Part shown: positions 1 through 7,129 of the stretch, piece after piece
Layout: every line of letters starts with the position of its first letter
Numbering within the stretch: position 1 is the first letter of the stretch
NCBI GenBank assembly: GCA_030592205.1
Contig: JAUVKA010000202.1
Location: 1-7,234 of the forward strand
Direction of reading: 5' to 3'
Length of the DNA stretch: 7,234 nucleotides
Source of the DNA: Bacteroidota bacterium
Lineage (GTDB): Bacteria; Bacteroidota; Bacteroidia; Bacteroidales; UBA12481
The notes under the pieces: model-generated
Databases searched by the model: none
The model's input: only the letters and a program-made list of their open reading frames with translations
Told to the model about the DNA's origin: nothing
Made by a program: the position numbers and the translations under genes

Positions 1-153
1 CAAAGTGAGGAAGTATCTGACGACTTGTTTGTAGGATATGTGGATAACTTCAACCGGACTATCGGTTCTCCTCAAACAAATTCCTTTTCAGTCAAGATCA
101 CCTATTATGTAGATTATCAGCAGGTGATTCGCCCTCGCTTACCCTTCCCATAA
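1..153 (+). CDS. C-terminal end of an unrecognised protein (partial)
   Basis: An open frame enters from the left edge and reads 50 residues to a TAA at 151-153, so the start and most of the gene lie outside the window. The visible tail is acidic at first (QSEEVSDDLF). It then has a stretch of alternating polar and hydrophobic or aromatic residues (SFSVKITYYVDYQ) that looks like beta strand, and it ends RPRLPFP. This could fit the end of a beta-rich envelope or secreted protein, but I do not recognise a family and assign no function. There is no membrane helix in the visible part. It lies 67 bp upstream of the LolD-like gene on the same strand, so co-transcription is possible but not shown. 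That the frame is coding is inferred from its uninterrupted reading and reasonable composition. Confidence 0.6.
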   Translation, partial: QSEEVSDDLFVGYVDNFNRTIGSPQTNSFSVKITYYVDYQQVIRPRLPFP

Positions 154-220
154 TTATTGCAGGCTCCTGATGCATAATTCGTGATGAAAAGAACTAATTT
201 CAACCATTAATCATTGAATT

Positions 221-874
221 ATGATCAAGGCTGAAAAAATCACCAAGTCATTTGGACCTTTGCAGGTTTTGAAAGGGATAGATGTATCTTTCCAAAGCAA
301 AGAGATTGTAACAATTGTAGGGCCGAGCGGAGCAGGAAAGACCACCTTGCTTCAAATCCTAGGAACTCTGAGCAAGCCGGATACAGGAACTGTGAGCATT
401 AATGGGCAATTAACCACAGGTATGGATGAGGCTAGTCTGGCTTCCTTCCGGAATCAATCAATTGGATTTGTTTTTCAGTTCCACCATCTTTTACCCGAGT
501 TTACTGCCCTGGAAAATGTTTGTATTCCTGCATATATTGCCAGAAAATCTAAGCGAGAGGCTTCAACCAGGGCAAAAGATTTATTGGATTTCCTTAATTT
601 ATCCGACAGGTTGAACCATAAACCTTCTGAATTGTCGGGTGGAGAAAAGCAAAGAGTGGCTGTAGCCCGGGCACTAATGAACAAACCCGATGTTATTTTG
701 GCTGATGAACCTTCTGGAAATCTTGATTCAAAAAATCAGGAGGAATTACACCGTTTATTCTTTGATCTGAGGGATCAATTTGGACAAACATTTGTTATCG
801 TAACACACGATTTGCACTTGGCAGGATTGAGCGACAGGGTTATTCAAATGAAGGACGGACTGATTCAATCCTGA
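221..874 (+). CDS. lolD: LolD-like ABC transporter ATP-binding protein
   Basis: This is a stand-alone ABC ATPase of 217 residues, the usual length for LolD. All nucleotide-binding motifs are intact: Walker A GPSGAGKTT (34-42), Q-loop Gln86, signature LSGGE (138-142), Walker B VILADE (158-163), D-loop SGNLD (165-169) and H-loop His196 in VTHD. The segment FQFHHLLPEFTALENV (85-100) is almost word for word the LolD sequence, which separates it from generic MacB or FtsE relatives. In the known family LolD sits on the cytoplasmic face of the inner membrane and powers LolC/E, which releases lipoproteins to the carrier LolA. No permease is encoded here, so the partner must lie elsewhere, and a different MacB-type partner cannot be excluded. 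No strong Shine-Dalgarno precedes the ATG, but Walker A spacing supports this start. The TGA overlaps the next gene's ATG by one base, suggesting translational coupling. Confidence 0.9.
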   Translation: MIKAEKITKSFGPLQVLKGIDVSFQSKEIVTIVGPSGAGKTTLLQILGTLSKPDTGTVSINGQLTTGMDEASLASFRNQSIGFVFQFHHLLPEFTALENVCIPAYIARKSKREASTRAKDLLDFLNLSDRLNHKPSELSGGEKQRVAVARALMNKPDVILADEPSGNLDSKNQEELHRLFFDLRDQFGQTFVIVTHDLHLAGLSDRVIQMKDGLIQS

Positions 875-1668
875 TGCAAAAGGAACTATTAATGATTCCA
901 ACTGATCAGCTAATTGAGATCGGGAAGCTGCTGGAAGCTAAATACCGGGTATATAACACCAGGGATTTTATTCTTACAGACCCTGTTCAGGTCCCTCACA
1001 GTTTTCAGATTAAAGAAGATATTGAAATAGCCTCTTTCCTGACATGTACTATTGCCTGGGGGCAGCGAAAAACCATTATTTCCAATGCCTTTCGCCTTAT
1101 GGATCTGCTGGAAAACAGCCCACATGAATTTCTTATAAACAGTTCTGAGAAGGAATGGAGCCGGTTTGGTAAATTCGTGCATAGAACTTTTCAAGCAGGT
1201 GATTTATTGTATTTTCTGGATGCTTTAAAAAGAATATACCTGGATCATGGAGGACTGGAGCAGGTTTTCACAAAAGGATATAGCGATGGGGGGGTATATG
1301 AGTCCTTGATCTATTTCCGAAAAATATTCATGCAATGGAGCCCATTGAGAAGGGTGAATAAGCATGTGTCAGATCCGGAGAAAGGGTCTGCCTCAAAGCG
1401 TTTAAATCTTTTTCTGATGTGGATGGTCAGGAAAGATAGTGTTGGAGTGCATTTTGGATTATGGCCGAAAATATCTTCAAAAGACCTGATAATTCCTCTG
1501 GATGTTCATGTTGGTCGTGTGTCAAGAGATTTGGGCTTATTGAACCGCAAGGCCAATGATTGGAGAGCCGCTTCTGAACTGACATCTATACTGAGGAAAT
1601 TTGATCCTGAAGATCCTGTAAAATATGATTTCAGTTTGTTTGGTATGGGCATGGACAAAAAATTCTAA
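874..1668 (+). CDS. TIGR02757/DUF2400 family protein, possible helix-hairpin-helix DNA glycosylase-like fold
   Basis: The 264-residue product matches the conserved wording of the TIGR02757 (DUF2400) family: KEDIEIASFLTCTIAWGQRKTI (split as 48-57 and 58-68), HRTFQAGDLLYFL (103-115), SASKRLNLFLMWMVRKD (172-188), LWPKISSKDLIIPLDVHVGR (starting at 196) and RKFDPEDPVKYDFSLFGMG (241-259). It is full length and has no signal peptide or membrane segment, so it is probably cytosolic. The family has no established function that I know of. PLDVHVGRVSRDLGLL resembles the catalytic VDTHVxRVxxRLGL segment of HhH-GPD DNA glycosylases, with Asp210 as the equivalent acid and Lys175 a candidate nucleophile; that is inference. 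Two starts are possible. ATG 874 overlaps the lolD stop. ATG 892, six codons in, has AGGAA at 881-885 six bases upstream and would give 258 residues. I kept 874 but consider 892 about equally likely. Confidence 0.85.
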   Translation: MQKELLMIPTDQLIEIGKLLEAKYRVYNTRDFILTDPVQVPHSFQIKEDIEIASFLTCTIAWGQRKTIISNAFRLMDLLENSPHEFLINSSEKEWSRFGKFVHRTFQAGDLLYFLDALKRIYLDHGGLEQVFTKGYSDGGVYESLIYFRKIFMQWSPLRRVNKHVSDPEKGSASKRLNLFLMWMVRKDSVGVHFGLWPKISSKDLIIPLDVHVGRVSRDLGLLNRKANDWRAASELTSILRKFDPEDPVKYDFSLFGMGMDKKF

Positions 1669-1706
1669 GGATACTTCATAGTTCATGAAGAGAATCATAT
1701 AATTTT

Positions 1707-2930
1707 ATGACCTTTGTGCGATTATCTAAAAATGATATTTTTAATATGTCCATCCTTTTTGATTTTGAGTTTAAAATCATAAGCCCTGAATCCAGGGGTA
1801 ATTTGAACGAGCAGGTGAATGATTGTGTTGAGCAATTAGGATCTTTGTACACCGGGTTATATGGAAAGGCAGTTGTCGTTCGTATAAATTGGTTTTATAG
1901 TAAAACGCGAAAATCTTCCTGTGCTCAGATGCAAAGTATTGTTGTTGATGCCATTGATTCCAAAGGGCTGAGTCACATTCCCTTTACAATTATTGCTGAG
2001 CGACCAACTGAAGAATCCCTGGTGCAGATAGTTATCTGTTTTATAACTAATATTTCTGATAAGGCTTTAGTTGAAAGTGTGAATATGGATGACGGGGTAT
2101 ATTGCCTGGTGAAGTACGGAATGCAAAAATGGTTATTTACCGGTGGATCAGGCTGCCTTGATAAAAAACTGTCGATACGAAATTCTGCAAATGCAGCTTT
2201 TCGCGAGATTAAGGCTATTCTGGAAAATGAAAATTTATCTTTTTCGAATATAGTTCGCCAATGGAATTATATTCCTGGAATACTTAAAAGGGAGGCAGAC
2301 AAAAATGATAAGCTTGTTCAAAATTATCAGGAATTCAATGATGTTAGAGCGACTTGGTTTTTAAAAGAGGGTTTAGATAAGGATTTTCCGGCTGCAACCG
2401 GAATCGGTGTTTCAGGCGGAGAGGTTAATATTGAAGTCGTAGCCGTAAATCCGGGAGACGAATTATTTATTAGTTCTTTACATAATCCGAAACAATCTGA
2501 TGCCCACAGTTATTCCCCGTCTAAACTGATAGGTGAGAAAGCTATTGAAACACCACGATTTGAACGAGGGAAGATGATCTTCGCTGAAGGGAAAGGCCAT
2601 ATATGGGTCTCCGGTACTGCTGCTATTAGGGGTGAGGACTCTATTCCCGGTGGAGTTCTGGAGCAAACTTTGATTACCTGTGAAAATATTGAGACATTGA
2701 CAGATCCGGAAAATCTCATTAGATCTGGCTTGGCTCCTGCTAAGTATATTCTTGAACCTATTTATATCAGAGCCTATGTCAAGAATTTTGACCAGGGTAA
2801 ATCGGTTCATAATTTCCTCAAAAAACGATATCCTGAAGCCCCGATTCATGTCCTCCAGGCAGATATTTGCCGGGAGGAATTATTGGTGGAGGTCGAAGGA
2901 GAATTTTCAATAGTGACGAGTGACGAGTGA
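1707..2930 (+). CDS. FkbO/Hyg5-type chorismatase-like protein (RidA/YjgF superfamily)
   Basis: The 407-residue product carries the ordered motif set of the FkbO/Hyg5/XanB2 chorismate-converting family: RQWNYIPGI (184-192), YQEFNDVRATWF (207-218), PAATGIG (228-234), PRFERG (283-288), WVSGTAAIRGEDS (300-312) and LQADICREELLVEVEG (383-398). The C-terminal half is the RidA-like fold, and the family's key glutamate lies near the C-terminus, probably among Glu391-Glu397. Characterised members convert chorismate to dihydroxycyclohexadienoate or hydroxybenzoates; which product applies here cannot be read from the sequence. No pigment, polyketide or DarA/B-like gene is adjacent. The N-terminal 180 residues are poorly conserved by eye. 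There is no signal peptide. The start is uncertain: ATG 1707 has only GAAGAG about 14 bases upstream, and Met14 (ATG 1746) is an alternative. The last codons (VTSDE and stop) are encoded by a GTGACRA repeat, so this tail is probably not ancestral. Confidence 0.8.
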   Translation: MTFVRLSKNDIFNMSILFDFEFKIISPESRGNLNEQVNDCVEQLGSLYTGLYGKAVVVRINWFYSKTRKSSCAQMQSIVVDAIDSKGLSHIPFTIIAERPTEESLVQIVICFITNISDKALVESVNMDDGVYCLVKYGMQKWLFTGGSGCLDKKLSIRNSANAAFREIKAILENENLSFSNIVRQWNYIPGILKREADKNDKLVQNYQEFNDVRATWFLKEGLDKDFPAATGIGVSGGEVNIEVVAVNPGDELFISSLHNPKQSDAHSYSPSKLIGEKAIETPRFERGKMIFAEGKGHIWVSGTAAIRGEDSIPGGVLEQTLITCENIETLTDPENLIRSGLAPAKYILEPIYIRAYVKNFDQGKSVHNFLKKRYPEAPIHVLQADICREELLVEVEGEFSIVTSDE

Positions 2931-2939
2931 CAAGTGACC
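2913..2939 (+). repeat. GTGACRA heptamer array, copy A (27 bp), contains a gene's stop codon
   Basis: Three full heptamers (GTGACGA, GTGACGA, GTGACAA) plus GTGACC make 27 bp. TGA occurs at 2914, 2921, 2928 and 2935, covering all three plus-strand frames; the complementary strand of the units has no stop. The TGA at 2928-2930 is the stop of the chorismatase-like gene. The block is preceded by ATA and followed by seven A (2940-2946). A second 27-bp block of the same design ends mutS at 7103-7129. In RNA from the plus strand, GTGACC (2934-2939) can pair with GGTTAC (2947-2952) across the A7 loop, with one G-U pair. Confidence 0.9.
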
Positions 2940-2944
2940 AAAAA

Positions 2945-2974
2945 AAGGTTACGCAAGGTTACGATGGGTTGCCA
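2945..2974 (+). repeat. Short direct repeats of GGTTACG with 10-bp period
   Basis: AAGGTTACGC is followed by AAGGTTACGA and then the degenerate TGGGTTGCCA, giving three 10-bp units with a GGTTACG heptamer core. They start inside the A-run that follows the GTGACRA block and lie in the 71-bp gap between two convergent genes. No reading frame or promoter is apparent here. The function is unknown. Confidence 0.65.
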
Positions 2975-2979
2975 GTATA

Positions 2980-3007
2980 AGATTCTCTGAATCTCCGATT
3001 CTTAGAG
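2980..3007. repeat. Alternating GATTC/GAATC units forming small hairpins at a convergent junction
   Basis: Three related 8-bp units, GATTCTCT, GAATCTCC and GATTCTTA, follow one another. Two mutually exclusive hairpins can form: AGATTC (2980-2985) with GAATCT (2989-2994) around TCT, and GAATC (2989-2993) with GATTC (2997-3001) around TCC. The second can be extended by CTCT/AGAG with a two-base bulge. It reaches into the stop codon of the minus-strand gene. Neither hairpin is followed directly by a T-run, so a terminator role is only a weak possibility. Confidence 0.5.
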
Positions 3008-4336
3008 TTTCCTGGTCTCCTCAATAAACTTTATCCCCAAGTCCTCTAATTCATTGAGAATTGGATTATACAATTCCGGTTTAACAGGCACATGAATGCC
3101 GGGAGTTTGAATGGTGCCATTAAGAAGCAAACGAGTGGCAATTCCTACAGGCGTACCAACAGTAATAGCCATAGCTGTTTCATCTTGATTTTTTCCTTTC
3201 ACAACCAGACTGGATCGGGTTTGGTATGTCCGGTTTTGTAGTTCCCACTCCAGAACATGCTCCATAACAATCATGTCTTTATCTTCGGGATCAAGACCCC
3301 ATTTCTCCTCCAGTTTCTTCTGTAGAATTTGTGCAGGTGTAGCCTCTTTGAGTCCGATAGGTTCATCTTCTAAAAGGCCGAGCCACTCAATTTTCTTCAT
3401 GATTTCTCCTTTGAGTTCAATGTTGGTATAGGCAGCAATTTTATCTTCCACGGGAATACTCGGATCATACTTAAGGAAAGAATTAATGAACTGTTTGTAT
3501 GTCATATTGATAGAATCTTCAATTACGAAACTATCATCTGTAATTCCCAATTGAACAAATACATCCCAGGCCTGACTGAAGCCCGGGCGCCGCATGGTTC
3601 CTCTTATCATAGTTGGGATATCACCAAGACCATAAGTGTCACGATATTTTAGAGAATCCCTGTTCGGGTAAATTTCAAAATCACCTACTCCCTTTATATG
3701 GGTCTTTTCCAAACGACTGAATAATTTTTGATATGGAATATACTTATACCTATTATTACGTATAAACATTGAAGTTCCCTGACCTGCCAGAACAACATTC
3801 CGTGGATTCCAGGTGAATTTATAATTCCATGGATTATTGTCATACTGAGGTGCCACTAAGCCGCCGGTCCGTGATTTGAATGAAATCAACTTTCCTCCCT
3901 TCGATTTGATGTCATCTATAATGCGCATGGAACTCATATGATCAATTCCCGGGTCAACTCCCAATTCATTCAGGAATATCAGCCCTTTGGCTTGTACCTC
4001 AGCTTCCATATTTTTGATCTCAGGAGCTTCATAGGAAGCTGTAACCATGGGCTTATTGTGTTCTAAGCATGCTTCAGCTACAAGGATATGAAATCTGGCC
4101 GGAAGCATTGATATCACCAGATCAGCCTCTTGGATAACTTTTACATAGCTGGTTAAGTTGCAGATATCGAACACAATAGCCTCTCCCATTGGGTGTCCGT
4201 TTACTTTTTTTTGTGCAAGATCAAGATTTAGATCTCCAAGGGTAATTTTCCAGTTTTCCGAATCAGCATGATCCAAAAGATATGCAACCAGGCTTGTGGT
4301 AGATAATCCAGCTCCTAGTACCAGTATTTTTTTCAT
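3002..4336 (-). CDS. Saccharopine dehydrogenase family protein (LYS9-type, glutamate-forming class)
   Basis: This 444-residue protein has nearly the length of yeast-type saccharopine reductase. It starts with a Rossmann dinucleotide-binding motif, VLGAGLS (6-12). The family hallmark ELGVDPGIDHMS lies at 124-135, RTGGLVAPQ (156-164) and NPWNYKFTWNP (168-178) follow in the substrate domain, RGTMRRPGF is at 245-253, and the C-terminal TVGTPVGIATRLLLNG (392-407) completes the fold. The known reaction interconverts saccharopine with 2-aminoadipate semialdehyde and glutamate using NAD(P). No lysine-ketoglutarate reductase or aminoadipate gene is adjacent, so a lysine-degradation role is inferred, and related amine or opine substrates remain possible. 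The sequence does not look like carboxynorspermidine dehydrogenase, the other common bacterial relative. It is cytosolic. It is transcribed alone, convergent with the chorismatase-like gene and divergent from mutS. I saw no clear Shine-Dalgarno or TAnnTTTG element upstream of its ATG. Confidence 0.9.
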   Translation of the reverse strand: MKKILVLGAGLSTTSLVAYLLDHADSENWKITLGDLNLDLAQKKVNGHPMGEAIVFDICNLTSYVKVIQEADLVISMLPARFHILVAEACLEHNKPMVTASYEAPEIKNMEAEVQAKGLIFLNELGVDPGIDHMSSMRIIDDIKSKGGKLISFKSRTGGLVAPQYDNNPWNYKFTWNPRNVVLAGQGTSMFIRNNRYKYIPYQKLFSRLEKTHIKGVGDFEIYPNRDSLKYRDTYGLGDIPTMIRGTMRRPGFSQAWDVFVQLGITDDSFVIEDSINMTYKQFINSFLKYDPSIPVEDKIAAYTNIELKGEIMKKIEWLGLLEDEPIGLKEATPAQILQKKLEEKWGLDPEDKDMIVMEHVLEWELQNRTYQTRSSLVVKGKNQDETAMAITVGTPVGIATRLLLNGTIQTPGIHVPVKPELYNPILNELEDLGIKFIEETRKL

Positions 4337-4428
4337 AGCGCATAGTTAGATTTGCCCGACTAATGTAGAATTTCCTCCAATTACAAAAAATTAAATTTGA
4401 CATATGTTAAGAAGTATTGATAATCATG

Positions 4429-4459
4429 TTTCAGGCCAAAATCATAAATTTTATCTTTG
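4429..4459 (+). promoter_or_regulatory. Bacteroidota-type sigma-A promoter of mutS
   Basis: TATCTTTG at 4452-4459 is a perfect match to the Bacteroidota -7 consensus TAnnTTTG. TTTC at 4429-4432, a one-mismatch version of the -33 TTTG, lies 19 bases upstream, the usual spacing. Transcription would begin near 4464-4467, leaving a leader of about 20 bases before the mutS ATG at 4486. AAGGGA at 4477-4482 is only three bases from the ATG and is a poor Shine-Dalgarno. No operator-like inverted repeat overlaps the site. Confidence 0.65.
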
Positions 4460-4485
4460 TTTTCCCAGATTAATGCAAGGGAACT

Positions 4486-7113
4486 ATGGCGAAAGCGAAA
4501 GGTATAGTTGAAACACCGCTGATGAGGCAGTATCTGGATGTTAAATCTAAACATCCGGATGCCGTTCTGTTGTTTCGCGTAGGAGATTTCTATGAAACTT
4601 TTTCTGAAGATGCCATTAAAGCGTCAAAAATCCTGGGAATCACTTTAACCAGGCGGGCAAATGGAGCTGCTGCCTATGTTGAACTGGCAGGTTTTCCACA
4701 CCATGCATTGGATACATATCTGCCAAAATTGGTGAGGGCTGGTCAGCGGGTTGCTATTTGTGAGCAGCTGGAAGACCCCAAATTGGCCAAATCCATTGTA
4801 AAGCGTGGAGTAACAGAATTAGTTACCCCGGGGGTATCACTGAATGACAATGTTTTAGAACACAGGGAAAACAATTTTCTCGCAGCTGTTCATATGTCTG
4901 GAAGAATTGCCGGAGTGGCTTTCCTCGATATTTCTACAGGAGAGTTTTTAACTGCAGAGGGAAGTCTGGAGTATGTCGACAAACTTCTAAATAATTTTGC
5001 TCCAAAGGAGATATTACATCTGAAAGGAAAAGAAAAGTCATTCAAGGAGGCTTTCGGACATAAATTCTACACCTATCCCCTGGACGACTGGGTATTTACA
5101 GCTGATGCTGCTCTCGACAGGCTGCTGAAGCAATTTGAAACCGGTTCCTTAAAAGGGTTTGGGATTGAAAGGTTGGAGTATGGAATTGTTGCCGCTGGAG
5201 CTATCCTGTCATACCTGGATCTGACGAGGCATCACAAAATTGCTCATATTTCCAAAATATCCAGAATAGAAGAAGATAGCTATGTGTGGCTGGACAAATT
5301 CACGATACGAAACCTGGAGCTTTTCTATTCAATTAACGAGGGAGCGAAAACCCTCGTGGAGGTGATTGACAGAACAATTTCCCCAATGGGTGCCAGATTG
5401 CTAAAGCGATGGATTGCTCTACCCATGAAAGCTGTTCAGCCGCTGAATGAAAGATTAAATGTGGTAGATTACTTTCTGAAGCGGTCGGATTTTAGAACGC
5501 ATATCGAGGACAATATTCGTCAGATTGGGGATTTAGAGCGCATAATTTCAAAAGTGGCGGTAGGGCGAATTAGCCCACGAGAAGTTGCCCAGCTTAAAGT
5601 TGCCCTGATAGCTATTGCCCCTATTAAGCTGGCATGTGACTCATCGGATGAACCTGTACTCAATCGAATTGGGGAACAACTTAATCCCTGTCAGAAAATC
5701 AGGGAGAGAATAGAGAGGGAATTATTACCAGACCCTCCAGCTTTGCTAAACAAGGGGAGGGTAATAGCTAAGGGCGTATCTGAAGAGCTGGATGAACTTA
5801 AGCAAATAGCATATTCCGGTAAGGATTATTTGGCTAAACTTCAGCAAAAGGAGAGTGAAAGAACTGGAATCAGTTCTTTGAAAGTAGCTTTCAATAATGT
5901 TTTTGGATACTACTTCGAAGTTAAGAATACACATAAAGATAAGGTGCCGGAGGAATGGGTGAGGAAGCAAACACTGGTCAGCGGTGAACGCTATATCAAC
6001 CAGGAGCTAAAAGAATACGAGACAAAGATTCTCGGGGCTGAAGAGCGTATCCTGGCACTGGAAACCAAGCTATTTAATGAACTGGTGTATGCCCTGATTG
6101 ATTATATCCAGGCAATACAACTCAATGCAAGTTTATTGGCTCAACTTGATGTGCTGCGTTCATTTGCAGAAATTGCTATAGAAAACCGCTATCTCAGACC
6201 TGTATTAAAAGATGACGGAGTGATTGACATCAAGCAGGGAAGGCATCCGGTTATTGAAAAACAACTTCCTTTAGGAGAAGAGTATATTGCAAATGATGTT
6301 TATCTGGATCAGGATGGACAACAGATAATGATCATTACCGGTCCTAACATGGCTGGTAAATCTGCCTTGTTAAGGCAGACGGCCCTGATAGTTCTGCTGG
6401 CTCAGATTGGCTGTTTTGTCCCTGCTGAGTCGGCCCAAATTGGCTTGGTCGACAAAATTTTCACCAGGGTAGGAGCATCGGATAATATTTCCTCCGGTGA
6501 ATCCACTTTTATGGTTGAGATGAATGAAGCTTCATCAATTCTGAATAACCTCTCCGATCGCAGCCTGATCCTTTTCGATGAACTGGGAAGAGGTACCAGT
6601 ACATACGACGGGATTTCCATCGCCTGGGCCATTATAGAATACATTCACGAGAACTCCAAGGCAAGAGCTAAAACGCTGTTTGCTACACATTACCACGAGT
6701 TGAACGAGATGGAGAAATCTTTCAAACGGGTTAAGAACTTCAATGTTTCTGTCCGGGAGGTAGACAATAAGGTTATCTTTCTTAGAAAACTTGTTCCAGG
6801 GGGCAGTGCCCATTGTTTCGGGATTCATGTGGCCCGAATGGCCGGGATGCCAAAATCAATTGTAGGCAGGGCTAATGAAATACTAAAAGAACTTGAAAAA
6901 TCCCATCGCAGGGAGTTGCTTAATGAACCTGTTAAAGAGTTGGCCCAGAACAGGGAAGGTTTTCAGATGTCGTTTTTCCAGCTTGATGATCCGGTATTGC
7001 AGCAGATACGGGATGAAATCGCTAACCTGGATGTGGATAACCTAACGCCGCTTGATGCTCTTAATAAGTTGAATGAGATAAAGAGGATTTCGGGAATAAA
7101 TAGTGACAAGTGA
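4486..7113 (+). CDS. mutS: DNA mismatch repair protein MutS
   Basis: Full-length MutS1 of 875 residues. The N-terminal mismatch-reading domain has the Phe-x-Glu motif in GDFYETF (Phe35, Glu37), which stacks on and contacts the mispaired base. The core lever domain starts near WLDKFTIRNLELF (from 268), and the clamp region includes FNNVFGYYFEV (469-479). The ATPase has Walker A GPNMAGKSA (619-627), the signature region SDNISSGESTFMVEMNE (665-681), Walker B LILFDE (694-699), GRGTS (701-705) and the His loop ATHYHEL (733-739). QMSFF at 827-831 matches the position and form of the beta-clamp binding motif QMSLL of E. coli MutS. LTPLDALNKLNEIK is the usual C-terminal dimer-of-dimers segment. It binds mismatches and recruits MutL, which is not encoded here. 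The final residues NSDK and the stop come from a GTGACRA repeat block. Confidence 0.98.
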   Translation: MAKAKGIVETPLMRQYLDVKSKHPDAVLLFRVGDFYETFSEDAIKASKILGITLTRRANGAAAYVELAGFPHHALDTYLPKLVRAGQRVAICEQLEDPKLAKSIVKRGVTELVTPGVSLNDNVLEHRENNFLAAVHMSGRIAGVAFLDISTGEFLTAEGSLEYVDKLLNNFAPKEILHLKGKEKSFKEAFGHKFYTYPLDDWVFTADAALDRLLKQFETGSLKGFGIERLEYGIVAAGAILSYLDLTRHHKIAHISKISRIEEDSYVWLDKFTIRNLELFYSINEGAKTLVEVIDRTISPMGARLLKRWIALPMKAVQPLNERLNVVDYFLKRSDFRTHIEDNIRQIGDLERIISKVAVGRISPREVAQLKVALIAIAPIKLACDSSDEPVLNRIGEQLNPCQKIRERIERELLPDPPALLNKGRVIAKGVSEELDELKQIAYSGKDYLAKLQQKESERTGISSLKVAFNNVFGYYFEVKNTHKDKVPEEWVRKQTLVSGERYINQELKEYETKILGAEERILALETKLFNELVYALIDYIQAIQLNASLLAQLDVLRSFAEIAIENRYLRPVLKDDGVIDIKQGRHPVIEKQLPLGEEYIANDVYLDQDGQQIMIITGPNMAGKSALLRQTALIVLLAQIGCFVPAESAQIGLVDKIFTRVGASDNISSGESTFMVEMNEASSILNNLSDRSLILFDELGRGTSTYDGISIAWAIIEYIHENSKARAKTLFATHYHELNEMEKSFKRVKNFNVSVREVDNKVIFLRKLVPGGSAHCFGIHVARMAGMPKSIVGRANEILKELEKSHRRELLNEPVKELAQNREGFQMSFFQLDDPVLQQIRDEIANLDVDNLTPLDALNKLNEIKRISGINSDK

Positions 7114-7129
7114 CGGATGACGAGTGACC
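7103..7129 (+). repeat. GTGACRA heptamer array, copy B (27 bp), contains the mutS stop codon
   Basis: Units GTGACAA, GTGACGG, ATGACGA and GTGACC make a 27-bp block of exactly the same length and layout as the one at 2913-2939. Aligned without gaps, the two differ at four positions, all transitions. TGA triplets at 7104, 7111, 7118 and 7125 cover all three plus-strand frames, and TGA 7111-7113 ends mutS. ATA precedes it and seven T (7130-7136) follow. There is no stem before the T-run, so it is not a classic intrinsic terminator. Confidence 0.9.

Noticed and set aside
154..220. Possible promoter for the LolD-like gene
   Set aside because: TAATTTCA and TAATTCGT only partly resemble TAnnTTTG and no matching -33 element is convincing.
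475..684. Minus-strand open frame inside the LolD-like gene
   Set aside because: It is opposite a gene with all ABC ATPase motifs intact, and its translation has no recognisable domain. The same applies to the other overlapping frames at 426-614, 910-1194, 2478-2849, 2510-2719, 5746-5970, 6402-6644 and 6535-6828.
1674..1690. Inverted repeat CTTCAT/ATGAAG with a 5-base loop between two plus-strand genes
   Set aside because: The stem is only six AT-rich pairs and no T-run follows directly. It is too weak to call a terminator, and the genes may be co-transcribed.
6340..6366. MutS Walker A reads GPNMAGKSA instead of the more usual GKST ending
   Set aside because: The lysine and serine that bind the phosphates are present, and I recall GKSALLRQ as common in Bacteroidota MutS, so it is not a defect.
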